Assembly: GCA_036346355.1 (NCBI GenBank)
Contig: CM070572.1
Coordinates: 38,477,944-38,541,943, forward strand
Direction of reading: 5' to 3'
DNA length: 64,000 bases
Source of the DNA: Rhipidocladum racemiflorum
Taxonomy: Eukaryota > Streptophyta > Magnoliopsida > Poales > Poaceae
In this document: piece after piece, positions 42,274-55,110 of the stretch
Layout of the letters: the number at the start of each line of letters is the position of its first letter
Position numbering within the stretch: position 1 is the first letter of the stretch
Program-made: the position numbers and the translations under genes
Notes under the pieces: generated by a model
What the model was told of the DNA's origin: nothing
The model's input: only the letters and a program-made list of their open reading frames with translations
The model's database searches: none

Positions 42274-45200
42274 TGTGGGCCCCCGGATCGACTATCCGGA
42301 GTCCTCTGTGTATTTCTGTACTAGTCCCAGATCAGTAGCTAGTACACACAGTCAAAAGTGATGAATCAACAACCATATCACGAATACATATAACTAAATA
42401 AGAATAATACCAAATAAAAGCAAAGACCTTATGGTCACGGTTTACCATTACGGCCTGAACAGGCTGAACGACTTGAACACTGCAGCGGAAGACGAAAATG
42501 CCAATGCGACCCATCCAAATGCCCACAGGCAATCGAGTGGAGAACGCACCCTAGTCGATGGAAATCTTGAACAGCTTCTTTCACTTCTGAGAGAGGATTA
42601 GAATGTAGCACGTGAGTACATAAAGTACTCAGCAAGTCTGGGAGATTATGCACAATGTAGGCTATCCAAAGATGGCTTAATATGGTTCTTTTGCATAAAG
42701 CCAAGTTTCATCAAATCATACTTGTTAATAAATTTCACAAAGCATATTTGAGCAATTCTTTTTAATAATTGAATTACGTAATATTGTAGTGAAGGTTCTA
42801 ACCACCACTCACTAATATACAGGCTCTATCCGCCACATCTCAACAAAATCAGGGTTCAATCCAATCACATGGCTATGTCCGCCATGGTTCACAAAATCAG
42901 GTTCTTTCCACCTACCTGGCTTTGACCGCCAGAAGCACACCCGAGAGTTCTAACCGCTCCCGGATCCCAAAACAAAACATTGTTTAGTTGGAAATCAAAA
43001 CCCAAAGTCTACCAGTATGAAAGCATTCTTCGCTTTGCCTTTGACCGTAGGCACGGCTATTCGAATAGTTTTTAACTCTGCAGAGGTGTACAACTTTACC
43101 CACAAGACACGATCATCCCCTAATGCCAAGCTATTAGCACACTTCCTATGGTGTGCCGGCAGAGAGATCGTGACAAGGCTGTTACAATGTATCTACCTAG
43201 CTAGACCCACCCGCTGAGGTTTCACCGCTGTTAGGGTTATTTCCACCTAGTACAGAAGCCCCCTCTTGCGCCGTGTGAGAAAAACAACAACAACAACAAC
43301 AACAATGCCTCCGTCCGGCTCTCACACAACAACCGAGTGGTGAGTCTAAACTAGGCTTCTACAAATTAGTGAGCCAGGTCGTACCATTATAGACATGTGG
43401 TAGTACGATTATGCTTAGAATGGAGACAGTCATAAGCGTCGGTCCTTAATTGACTTGGGGCGGTACTTGCACAAAAGAACCAAGGCTTGGTCCGCTTCCA
43501 CCCGACATTCCATGCCGCCCAAGTCGAAATCATTTTTCATTTTATTTTTAATTTTGTAAACCATTGGCAATACTCCTTGCCTATAACTTCCAATACAAGT
43601 TTTCAAGAGATAATTGAAAGTCCCACCCATAGGTGAATATTGACCGTTTGCGAGTCTAAGCATTTCTACCGTACTATTCTATTCCACCAATAGTTTATTT
43701 TTATAAAATACAAATCCCCGGGTTTGATTACACTCCTTATAATCAACTGCGTATTCTCCAATAATCCCTCTATTGCCATAACTCTACAATCATAAGCATA
43801 ATCCAATTCGATATAGTATCCACCAAGTAGGAAGTACATCATGGTACTATTATAACTCCAAAATCTTATGGAACTACAATCATATTTGTATAGGAAATCT
43901 TTCCCTTGAACTCTAACTTGTATTATTGATTTATCCACCAATCATACGGCGATCAATCTTATCATCCACTAAGAATATTTTACAAGGTCATCTACTAAAC
44001 CACCGAAAATACTTCACGATATCACACCTCTAAACATCTAGAATACAATCCACCGATACTACTTCATATAATAGCATAGGACTAATCCTTCACATCATCA
44101 CCTCTAGATCATCGACTTTAATCCATTAAGAATACGGAATATTATCATTTACTAAACCACCAAATATTCTGAATCATTCACTATTCTCCATAAATGATTA
44201 GTACATATCTATATCTTCATAATCATCTGTTTCTTAATCAATCGGTTAAGAATAAACCCCAACAAACATTAATAATCCAACTAACTCTGATTCTCACCTC
44301 CTACTAGTTTATCAACCCAAGAATCCAAGTTGACATATTATTTACTTGCAATGATCTGTTTAATCCACCCCGAATACTTTACAATCCCATACATCTTCCA
44401 AAATCTCCCATGACTATATTGTTTAAATTGAGAACTACTATCACTGTCCATCTCCTTAGTAATTCAACGATCATCATTCAAAGATCAATTTCATATTAAC
44501 AACCCCCACATTATCACTACTATTCACCTATCTCCAATTACATTCCATACTATGGGTTCTATTCAAACTATCCTCCAAATAGTCATTTTCCTAATCGAAG
44601 GGTATTTTATTAAAAATATTTATTATGGTGGATCACTGTTCTAGGGCGACAAAGGGTTACGGATAGCAATTTCAAGGAGGTATAAACAACAAGTATAACT
44701 AACAACCTAACGTCTGACATCATCATTTTATATAAATAGCAATACAATTTGTAAAACATGGTAAAACATTGATAAAACATGGGATCAACGTGCATCAAGG
44801 AGACTTGCATTCAGTCCCGGGTAGGTCTTCGTACGCGGGAAGGTCGGCGGCGGAATCGGCGGTCACGGCGGGATCGTCGACTACACGCAAAACGAGACAA
44901 CAAATAAATAACAGAAAATAAATAAAATCCAAAAATTATAAAATTAGTACTGGCAGGTAGATCTTGATTTTAGATGAATTTAGAAATTTGAATGGAGTCA
45001 AACGGAGTTCGGACGAGAAAGTTATGAGCTTCCGAAGTTTGAATTTTGAATAAATTGGAAAACCGGGAATATTCTCGGAATATTCCTTCTCTGGTTGACT
45101 GGTCAAACATTGACTTGGACTGGGACTTTGACTTGGTCTTGTGTCTCTATGGCCAATGGGCCCTAGGTGTCATTGGGAGGTGGCTTCATCTTCAAGCTTT

Positions 45201-46818
45201 TGCTATGGCTAGAAAACAGAGGAGCAAAGCTCCTTCATGGAGCCGGCTAGGAGCATATGGCGGCACCGGCCGGTGGGCGGTGGTCGGCGGCGGCGGAAGC
45301 GGCGTGGCGAAGCGCGGTGGCCTTGGCGCTAAGCGCGGCAAGCCTGGCCAGCCTTGGCAACAGCGAAGCGGGCCGGCGAAGCGATGTGCGCACCACGGTG
45401 CTTGGCGAGATCAGCCGGGCGGCGGCGAGGCGGCCGGCGACGGCGGCAGCGCAACGTGTGGCCAGGCGCAAGCGGCTTAAGCGGCGACAGCGGAGTGGCC
45501 GAGGCAGAGGCAGAAGCGGCGGCGGGGTGGCGGCGCCGGCCGAGGGCGCGGCGGTGACCGGCGGCCGGCGACGGCATGCGCCCGGGAATGGCCAAAACAG
45601 AGGGCCAAAAGCTTCCCCAAAATTGAGATTTTTGCTAGAAACTTGAATATAACCTCCCAAATAAGTTGAGGGAACATCTAAACAATCTCTAGGAGAACCC
45701 AAGATTGCAAGGAATTTAACGATTGCTCACCGGAGATGATGAAATCGACGGAAAACACAAGCTCGGCCGAAGTGAAGAAAATGCGAAATTTGTCGTCCAC
45801 GATCGATGAACCTACAATTGATGGATGAATTAGAGACTAGACTCCCTCACGATCACAATGAAACAAGCGGTGACACGATTGACCCACCGGAGAGGGAGCT
45901 ACGACGATGAACGTGACGAACTTCGAAAACGGGGTCGCCGCGACGATTTCTTCGATTTCTCGAACGACCGGCGTGAAGAGGCCAAAGGAGGACACCACCA
46001 CCGGAAGGAGGAGTTTCACACGAAGCAATTAGAGGTGGAAGTGCACGAATCGGAGTAGAAACGGCCGAGTTATGGGTGTTGGAGGCGTTTTTGGATTTTG
46101 CTTAATGAGACCGTTTCCGGCGAGATTAAGAGCTAATGAATGTGGGGAATGGAAAGGCCTCGCCATCACGGACTCAGCGGATCCGGCCTTGATCGTTTTG
46201 GGGCACTATGGAAGGAGTTAAGGACAATTGAATCCAAGTTGCTTTGAATGGGATCCTTCTGTTCTTGCCTGGGAGCCACTCCAACGCAAGGTAGAAGATG
46301 AAGCACTGTGGCGCACGTGGCAAGCTCCGGTTGGCCGATTAATACGCGAATGAACCGCCCTAGAGAAAAATTAGGAAAAATGGTCTAAAAATTCCGGAAA
46401 AATTCCTAGAGCCATTTTAGATTATTTGGGACCCAATAAAATTGGTTTGGTTGAATTTGGATGATTTTCGTAGAATTGGATATTCGGGCGCGGATCGCAG
46501 GCATTAAACAAAAGCCGCGCGAGATAAAATAGGAACGGATGTTCAAAAATCCGGGGAATGATTCCTAAAATCATTTCAGAATATTTGGGACACTTTAGAA
46601 GTGGTTTGGGGATTTTTGGAGCATTTTTGGACTCGGGTGAAATTTTCGAGTACCGACGGGACTGGAAAATCCGATTTTTCGCCCGGGAGGGAATTAATTC
46701 CCGATTTCGGATTGGAAAGGATGCCAGGTTATTATAAACACCAACGAAACTCCAAATTTTGAATTTACTTTATTTAAATTAGGTTTTTCTCCAGAAAGCG
46801 AAAACTAGGGTGTTACAC
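42274..46818 (-). mobile_element. Solo LTR C (4.5 kb), TSD CCATT
   Basis: On the minus strand it starts TGTAACACCCTAG (46818) and ends GGGGGCCCACA (42274). Flanking CCATT at 42269-42273 and 46819-46823 is a perfect 5-bp duplication, and no internal retrotransposon sequence is present. It is the same family as the 5' LTR of the gypsy element at 55111. Shared blocks include AAAGTTGTACACCTCTGCAG, CTATTCGAATAG (43057-43068) and GGCGCAAGAGGGGGCTTCTG. It is 2.3 kb longer than that LTR. The GC-rich part (45250-45580) gives long open frames in several phases, which are compositional. Confidence 0.9.
43288..43307 (+). repeat. (CAA)n microsatellite in LTR C
   Basis: Six to seven CAA units after GAGAAAAA. 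Confidence 0.85.
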
Positions 46819-46823
46819 CATTC

Positions 46824-48235
46824 TAGATAGATTTGGATGTATCGATGCTTAAATTTTATAAAATTTGACTGTACACATTCTAAAATGTCATTTAGGATAT
46901 ATATAATATGACATTTCTCACATTGACACATCCTCTAATATGTAACTTTCGCCGTTAGTTTTTTTATGAATATGTTCAAAAAAATTTATAAAACTATTAT
47001 ATTATAAATATATTTTTGATGATACTATTTTCATATAATCAATCTAAATATTTTTTATATATATTAGTGGTCAAAGTTTCTATATACCCTTTTTTTACAT
47101 TTCTGGAGAGGGAGAGGGATTAGCGTCGAGCATATTATCCGGACTGGATGCATATACGGGAGAGGCAAATTAACTTACTAACTAAAAGATGGTGATTAAT
47201 TAATTCGACGGCTCTGCTGTGGTGTTCTCCGGCTGTAAGGGTCTACGCGAAATCATTCTGTACTAGCATCACTGTGAAAATTATTATTTTCCTGGTGGGC
47301 AAGTGGCACCGTACTGCCCAATCTGTTTCCTTTGGTGTCTTTTGCTATAGTTTTTATCATTTTTGAGAGATATCATCGATCAAATAACTTTTAAATTTTT
47401 GTATCTCTCTATATTTTAAACTTTTGGTATCTTTTGATACTAGCACAATGCATAATTTAGTACACCTGGAGAATGGTAAAAAAGTCTTATCTATTGCAGT
47501 TCTTCTAGCTCTCTCCGAGATAATGTGTAGTTATGATATCAGCAAACACCACAAAGCCAATAAATGCCGCCAAAGTTTAGTAACTTACATCAAATTTGAC
47601 ATCCATTTGGTTTTGTACCAACGTGTTGCCAAACTTTGGTAAGATTTCACTTGTATTTCATCTTTGGTTCCTTTAATTTGTTGCCTAAGTTTGGGTAAGA
47701 CTTGGGACAAGAATTCCGTGATCAAAATTTGGTAGTGCCAAAATTTGGCACACATTGAGAGGGGGTTTTGTGGGTCATGAACCAAACAACCCCTAATCCA
47801 AACACCCGGCCCTTAACTAAAAAAGATCGATGTATATGAATGAAGAATTAGTGAATCAAGTTAACATTTCCACAAAAATATGGTACCCCTCCTCGCAAAT
47901 ACACATAGTTTCAGCAAATGTGCGCTCGGTCAAATGTATTGACTGCTTTGCCGACTAATGTGTGCTGCACTAGTAGATAACTAGTTTGTTAATACTAATA
48001 ATAACATCAGTTTAATTTTTACTATTATTCCAAGTTTCCAAGTATATTATAGTGCAAGTTAGTAGTCAAATTTATTTGCATCTGAACACCGTAAATTAGG
48101 GCTCAACACGGTGTCATATACTCCTACAACGCAGCAAGTGTCATTGGTGATGTTAATTTGGCGTAAGTCGTAGTTAATATGTCCTACGTAAATTACGGTC
48201 TTCGATAGCAATTAAACCGGTTGGATAGCCCATTA
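46824..48235. other. Intergenic DNA with possible decayed MITEs
   Basis: 46830-47100 resembles the decayed Stowaway-like DNA of 27475-27690. 47550-47810 carries TTGCCAAACTTTGGTAA-type inverted words and ends in CCAAACAACCCCTAA, suggesting an old MITE. Neither could be bounded. Confidence 0.35.
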
Positions 48236-48239
48236 TTAA

Positions 48240-48267
48240 TTGCGCTCGCTCTCTCTCTCTCTCTCTC
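48240..48267 (+). repeat. (CT)n microsatellite
   Basis: Short CT run. Confidence 0.85.
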
Positions 48268-48627
48268 ATACATCTTATCTTACAGCTATTAAACTCAGAG
48301 AGTTCCCGCAAGCTCCCGCTATCCACGTGCCCACCCTTGCCGTTTTTCAAAAATTCCCTCCGTTACTCCAAATTACGGATAGGTCCTTGCAGATTACAAA
48401 CAGGTTCTTTGCGCTTTTTTGTGAGAGAAAGAAAAAAAAATTTGGATTGCGTTTAGATCCCCCGTTCGTTACTTTATAGTACATACTGTATCTTCGTTGT
48501 GTAATTAGAAACTCATGAGTAGTTCAGCAGATCAGTAGAGAAAGCAATGCATGGTTCATTGCCCCTTCTGGAGATGCGTACCACAGGAGATGGAATCAAA
48601 TTCGTCAGTATATAAGGCTATCGTACC

Positions 48628-48652
48628 TCCAGCAGCAGCAGCAGCAGCAGCA
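48628..48652 (+). repeat. (AGC)n microsatellite
   Basis: Eight AGC units, not in a supported coding frame. Confidence 0.9.
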
Positions 48653-50339
48653 CTGTCTACGTAGTTAACTGAGATCGATCGGTTTCGATATGTGCCTCTC
48701 TATTATTTGTCGGCACCTTTCGATCGACACCTAAACGCGTCACTATCAGTAAGAGATGCGCGCAGAGCTTTGCACATATATGCATGTACTGTTTGTCCAC
48801 ATATTATATGTATAGTAAAGAAATTGTATTTTGAGACATATCATTCTGGCTTAAGATGCGTGCACATTATTTAATCTGCTTGACTTGATGAGCCAAACAC
48901 TATATATGAGCTTTACATGTAATTAATGCCTGCATGATTAATTAATCTTTACACAATATGCATGCACATTGACTTACGTATATACGAGCCACGTAAATAT
49001 ATATATATAATCCACGCACACATTGCATGGACCAAACGTCTCGGTGCATGCATGCATGCAGCCCCATGCATCAAGTTATCCCTATATGGCTATATATCGA
49101 TATCTGTGAACGAGGGTGCCACGTAATTAAGAATAACCAGATGGACGGCTGGATCCAAACACAGGAGAAACTGCAGGGCATAGCTGCTTTACATGTCGAT
49201 CGATGTAATAGCCATGTCGCGGGCATGAGCTAGATTAGATTAGATGCATGGCTGGCTTCGATCGAAAGATCATTATGCATCGATCGGTCGCTTTGTGATT
49301 TGACATATCAGGTAGGGGCCAGGAGGAAAAAGAAGGCACGGAGGTGATGTGTGTTCTTGTTGCGTGCTGTTCATGATCGATGTTCTCGAGTGTACTTCAC
49401 AAGGCAATTAACTTCTGCAGGTAAATAAGACTTACTTGCACTCTCTCTCTCTCAAAAAAAAAAGAAGATCTAATGAATTTGCACGAACTGGATATAAGAA
49501 GAATACGTCAATACGTATGGTACTTTCGATCATATACAATATATATATATATAAGAACTATTATAGTTGTATGGTATTTATTAGAGTTATCTAACAAATA
49601 CAGCGCTACTTCTAAATATAAGTGTATGTATTATAGTATCTAGCTGTGCAATTGCACGAAAAATCCAACTAGTTTACGTACATATAGGAGAACTTAATTA
49701 GGATCAAATTCCCTATACTAGGAAATGATACTTATACTCGGCTAGTCATTTTCTGCATGAATTTGTGGGTTCAAACAATATTCCTGGATTTTACCGGCAA
49801 ACATAAAAAAATATTTATAATGGTCACATGAAAATCGTATCGCTAGATTTGTCTTTTGAGCATTTTCATAATATTTTAGTTTTCTAATTCACACAGATCA
49901 TATATAAAAATCAACGGTCCAAATTCTATAATATTATATATGTTGGAGACAGTGAAAGTACAATATTTCATTTACAAAGGAGGACCGGAGTATTTGCATG
50001 CACGCATCCATATCGATCCTAAGATTTCAACTCTCGACTCTTCATCAGTTCGAAAACGCATCTTCTTTTTCCAAAAGAAACTAGGAGATCTCTTTGGAAT
50101 TAAGTGTGTTTCTGCATGGACGCACAGTGCACCTCTCCGGTCGGCAAGATCGATCTCCTCGTCCTTTTCCCATGGACCACGACGAAATTAGCGAGACTGT
50201 TTTTTTCTCGGTGCTATCTTGGCGGGACATAAGCTGGCTCCTGCTTTTCAACCGTGTGTACATAGACTCCATAAAACACTTTCAGAAGAATTCCTGAAAG
50301 GCCACCATGCTCACGTGTCCATCCCATTCTCTTTCCGTT
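48653..50339. other. Intergenic DNA, nothing firm recognised
   Basis: AT-rich. TGCATGCA runs near 49045, a TA run near 49540, and a segment near 49590-49680 (GTGCAATTGCACGAAA) that may be the end of an unclassified dispersed repeat. No gene seen. Confidence 0.45.
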
Positions 50340-50985
50340 ATTTGCATAAAAACCTCTCTAGTTTTTATTTTTTAACACAGATAGGTCTTTCTAATTTACG
50401 CAGAGGTCGTTTGCGATTTTTTGTGACGATTTTTTTTTCTCCAAACTGTGTTTAGGTCCCTCGTTCGTTACTTTACGAAAAGAGCCTCCCGTTAAATACG
50501 AATCACGAGCGAGTCCTTTTCTCATTTTTCGGGATAGCGATCATGTCCAAAAGTATAACAATCAGGTCCCCGGTTTTTACGTCCAGGTCCTTTATCCGTT
50601 TTCTCGAAAAAAATATTTTCTTCATCAGAGATATATGTACTTTTTTTTCGGCTCGGTCTCTAAGGTTTTTCCAGCCTCTAAAAATTTAGAAAATACGTCT
50701 GGGTCTACTTTTTCTCCGAAAAAATAACCGAAGAGTTATTTTTCGATCACGCGCGCGGCGTGCACAGTTAAAAATACGCCTAGATCTATTTTTCCTCTGG
50801 GAAAAAAAAATGCAAAAATCATTTTCCGTTCACGCACGCGGCGTGCGCCGCATACTTTTTTCCCTAGAGCGATCTCTAAGGTTTCGCGAGCGTACAAAAA
50901 TTCTAAAAATACGTCTAAATCTATTTTTTCTCAAGAAAAAACGCAAAATTATTTTTCGTTCATGCGCGCGGCCGCGCTAACCTTT
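50340..50985 (+). repeat. Diverged minisatellite, ~100-120 bp units
   Basis: At least three units from about 50640, each with TCTCTAAGGTTT, AAAAATACGTCTnnnTCTA, poly-T, a GAAAAAA tract, ATTTTTCGTTCA and a GC palindrome such as CACGCGCGCGGCGTGC. The preceding part (50340-50480) repeats a segment of 48350-48470 (TTTGGATTGCGTTTAG / CCCGTTCGTTACTTTA). Confidence 0.6.
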
Positions 50986-51095
50986 CTAGTACAACACACA
51001 ACACAACCACAAGCTAGCTAGTGACAAGTCGATCAGATCAGATGGTGCTGCCAGTGGGTCGCTGGCTCTGCTGGCTAGGTGACGAACACACGTAT

Positions 51096-51297
51096 GCGGG
51101 TGTTTGGCAGAGCTTCAGTTCCACTAAATTTGTGGAGTTGATGGAGCTGAGTATTCCTAGTTTCATCATATCCGTGGAGCTGAAGCTGTGATATATTAAA
51201 CTTTGGAATAAAATTATAAACTTAATCCACTTTATTTCAATCTACAAGTTTTAGCTCTGAGATGGAACTAAGATCTAGAGCTCTCCAAAACAGAACC
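51096..51297. mobile_element. Tourist-like MITE, degenerate
   Basis: The ends GCGGGTGTTTGGCAGAGCT and, as complement of the right end, GGTTCTGTTTTGGAGAGCT are inverted repeats. The target duplication is not clear (TAT left, TTA right). Confidence 0.45.
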
Positions 51298-51565
51298 TTA
51301 TGCCATCTATGCACATACATACACCCGCACGCACGCAGCTGCGGCCTCATCGACCGTGTTTCTAGATGACGGCAACACGCATGCTGCAGGGTCGACAGAT
51401 CGAGGAGCAACGCACCGGCAGTACTGGTCAGAAAGCGGCTCTTGTACGATGGAAATGACAGGACTAAGCTCCTACGTGTAACCAGATCTAGCTATTGCAT
51501 TTGCAGTGCACACACACTTGCTTCCCGTGCATTACATCGCACGCAGGCAGCACATCACAACCAGA

Positions 51566-51566
51566 G

Positions 51567-51617
<51 letters not shown>
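51566..51617. repeat. (GA)n microsatellite
   Basis: About 25 GA units. Confidence 0.95.
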
Positions 51618-51618
<1 letters not shown>

Positions 51619-51649
51619 GGGTGCTGTCACTGAGTGCATTTTGATTGTT

Positions 51650-51892
51650 ACTAGTTACATGCCCGTGCATTGCTACGAAAAACAAAATTAATAACGAAAA
51701 ATAAAGATTAAAAAATAAAAAAATTATTTCACAATATCAAACATCTATCTTTAACGCTTCGTTTCTTGCGAAAGCTGGCTAATTAAAGCAACGCTTCGTT
51801 TTTTGCGTAGGACAATTAAGCAGGGCAATTAATGACGTGGGTAGAACTCACCACTGCCACCAACTGTTGCTTTATAATAGTAGAGATACGAC
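51650..51892. other. Unclassified dispersed repeat candidate
   Basis: Starts CTAGTTACATGCCCGTGCAT and ends TTTATAATAGTAGAGATAC. From recall such ends recur widely in grass genomes. No TIR or target duplication was fixed. Confidence 0.3.
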
Positions 51893-52261
51893 TGGGAGGC
51901 AGCTGGGAGCGACGTCTTCCAATTTCTCCTCTCTCTATTTTTTTTTAGAAATTTTACGGTGGATTATACTTATAGTATGAAATATGTAGTAGAAATTACA
52001 TCTAACCGTTGATTTATTAAGGGTGTTTCTACTACTCTACTACCAGGTGTAGTATAAGTAAATTTTAGTTAATCTGATCCATTAGATCGAAAAGAATAAA
52101 GGGTTCATATTTAATTTAGTGTACTGTAAAAGAGCTCTTTTTTTATGCATGTTTTGCGTGAACAGATCAGATGCATTGACCACGGCGGAAAAAAACGTTT
52201 AATGTATCCGGTATTCTAGTCTAGTGGAGGCAAAAACTCTCCTATCAATCACTCTAGAAGG

Positions 52262-54507
52262 TGTAACGCCCTGCTTTTCTTCCGCCGCGCGCGCCGCCGC
52301 CCAACGGCCACCCGCTTCTTCCCTGGCCACAGCCGCCTGGGCTAACACCGCCGCCCTTTCCGCCGCGCCCCTGCCTCGCCCCTCCCCTATATAAAGCCCT
52401 CCCCACGGGACCCTCATCCCGTGCCTCTCTCTCTCTCTCCCTCCGCTCTCCTCCTCCCCTAGCCGCCGCCCGCCGTCCCGGCTCGGCCGCTGAGCCGAGC
52501 CCGCTGCCGTCGCGCTTCCCGCCTCCTCGGGTCCTCCTCCGGCCGCTGGCAGCGCCGCCACCTCGGCCTCGCCGCCGGCGCCGCTTCCTCCGCTCCGGCC
52601 GTCGTCGTGCCGCGCGCGCGCCGCCCCGGCCAGCTCTGCCCCGCGCCTGGCTGCGCTCCCGCTCACGCGCGTGTGCGCATGGTCCATACCCGCGCGTGGA
52701 CCCGGTCCACGGGCCCACGGTCCCACCCGTTAGTTTAAATGAAAAAGAAAAAAAAAGATTTCCAAAAACCGAAAATGGCCGTTGACGTCAGCATGACGCG
52801 GAAATTCAGATTTTCCTTTTTAAAAATGATTTAAAATTCCAGAAAACCCGTTTTATTTGTTTTTAAACTTCCGGGAGCCCGTTTTCACCCGTACGAACTC
52901 CGTTTGGCTCCGTTCTTCTTCCTAAATTCGTTGGAAACCTTAAACTTCAGTTTAGAGCTAGTTTGAAATTTAATTTGTGTTTATTTGAATTCGTTTGGAT
53001 CTTATTTGAATTTGGGTGCTTTTTACGCGTAGATTACGGAGAGTCCGAGGAGTTCCCGAACGACGATTTCGAGCAGCAACTCGTCGAACCAGGCAAGTCA
53101 CACCCCCTTGACCATGTTGCTCCCAGTTTTATGAACTTGTATGTTGTATTTACAATTATTGCACGCTTATTTATTATAGACATTAATTTTCGACCTAGTT
53201 TTAAATGATAGTTATATCCAATTTCGACATGCGACCTTTGACATTGGAATTCCGATACCCTTGTAACCTTAGTAAAAATATGACTTATGACTATGGTAAT
53301 ATTTAGACATTGCTTAGATATGCTTAGAACTGAACTTAGGAAGTTTTGGGGAATTTTATGCCAAAATGATGACATGTTCAAATGGAAACTTATGATGATC
53401 AATGTTAGTAATAGTGTGGAGATAGTATAGTTAAAATGAAAATGACTTAGACCGGGCGAGAATTGGTTGAAAAGTGGTGAGGTCATGGTTCTGGGTTTGT
53501 GGACAGTCTCGCCTAGTCAATTAAGGACCGATCTGAGTCTCGCTGAATGTAAAGCCTAACCGTACTACCACGAGTCTGGAATGGGACAGACCTGGCTATC
53601 CTTATTAAATCATTTCATGGACAATCATGCCATATGGGGGTAGTGGTGTGGTGAAAGCGAGATGCAGCCACTCTAGCGCAAGGGGGGGCTTCTGAATAGA
53701 GGGAGTCTTTTCAGCGGTGAAACCTTAGCGGGCATGACTACATGTATGAATTAATATAGGGGCCTTGTCATAATTTTCTCTGTCACTCACCAAAGGAAGT
53801 GTGTTGACATAAGGGGAAATATTATGTCTTATGGGTAAAGTTGTACAACCTCTACAGAGTGTCAAACTAATCGATTAGCCGCGCCCGCGGTTATGGGCAT
53901 GCCGAGCAAGCCATTCTCAGATTAGACTTTGGTAAATTAAAATTTGGTTTTCAAAAGGATGATTGGATGGAGGGAGTCCATCATGGGTATAACTTAGCCA
54001 ATTCCAGGAGAGATTCCTGAGTCATAAAGGAAAATGTATAAATTTGAGTTTCTTTATAAACTATGCCATTTAAAATTGTTTTGAATGATTATTAAACTAT
54101 TGCTTTACGCTTAAACAAACCATATTGCCATCCTTTGATTACCCGTACATTTATATTGCATTTCCGGTGTGATTTGCTGAGTACGTATGTACTCACCCTT
54201 GCTTAATTTACCACTTCAGAGGAGGAGTACCACGATGGTGAGGAACAGTTGGACTAGACCGCGTCCCCAGTCGATTTCCTGTGGCAAATTAATTGGGCTC
54301 TATCTATTTGTCTTCATTTCCGCTGCTTTATTTATTCGTTTATTAATTCGTTGGCCTGCGCGCCATTTCCTATGTAACCTTGAATATTTATTATTAATAA
54401 AGAACGCTGTATATGCTATGATTTTATTTCTACTGTGTGTACTAGCATTTCCTAGACTAGTACAGAATACACAGAGGATTTCGGAGGTGTTATTCCGGGG
54501 TCCGACA
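52262..54507 (+). mobile_element. Solo LTR B (2.2 kb), TSD GAAGG
   Basis: Starts TGTAACGCCCTGC, ends CGGGGTCCGACA, and is flanked by GAAGG at 52257-52261 and 54508-54512. TATATAAAG at 52388-52396 is a likely promoter, followed by a CT-rich leader. It is homologous to LTR A over the 3' two thirds. The GC-rich 5' part (52270-52730) yields long frames in several phases that are not credited as genes. No internal element DNA is present, hence solo. Confidence 0.93.
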
Positions 54508-54512
54508 GAAGG

Positions 54513-55110
54513 ACTCTCGTATGATGAATGATTTGTGGAGGGAAATACGTACATCCGTAAATCTTGAGAATATTACATATCCAGTCTATGTACAGAGCTA
54601 GATATTAATAGATCTATACATATATCTCTCTAATAAATTGGCCGACAGGTTCTTCTACGGCCACATCAAAAAATAGTGATATATAGACATATAGATGTTG
54701 ATCCCGAAGTATATTAGACCTTATTACCATTCACATGGAAATATTATGCTCTTTTCCCATCTGGGTATCGCAATCGGATAAACGATTCTGTTGTTGCTGG
54801 CATTGTTAACTACTTCCATTCCAGGGTTATTTTTAATTATTGGCCGAAAACCAACCAAAATGATTCAAACTTCTTTGTCGGACTAGTGAAAAATACTCTC
54901 GAATCATCTGTGTATTATTAATCCAAAAAATAGTATACATAGTAAAGATAATATCACTAAATATCGAACGTATTTTATTAATAATCATAGATTTATGTTA
55001 ATGGTGGCACGCAGGCCAAATAAAAGATTACAACAGAAGCAAAATAAAACAGTAGTAATAGCCAAATTGCCACAAGAAATAAATTGGGGAAGTGGTCTAG
55101 ATATCTTGCT
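54513..55110. other. Intergenic DNA between solo LTR B and the gypsy element
   Basis: AT-rich, no features recognised. Confidence 0.5.

Noticed and set aside
45046..45702. Long overlapping open frames (up to 151 codons) on both strands
   Set aside because: They occur in several phases of a very GC-rich part of solo LTR C, with no motif; they are an effect of composition.
52199..52726. 175- and 154-codon open frames on the minus strand
   Set aside because: They lie in the GC-rich 5' part of solo LTR B, are antisense to its promoter, and have low-complexity Arg/Ala/Gly content.
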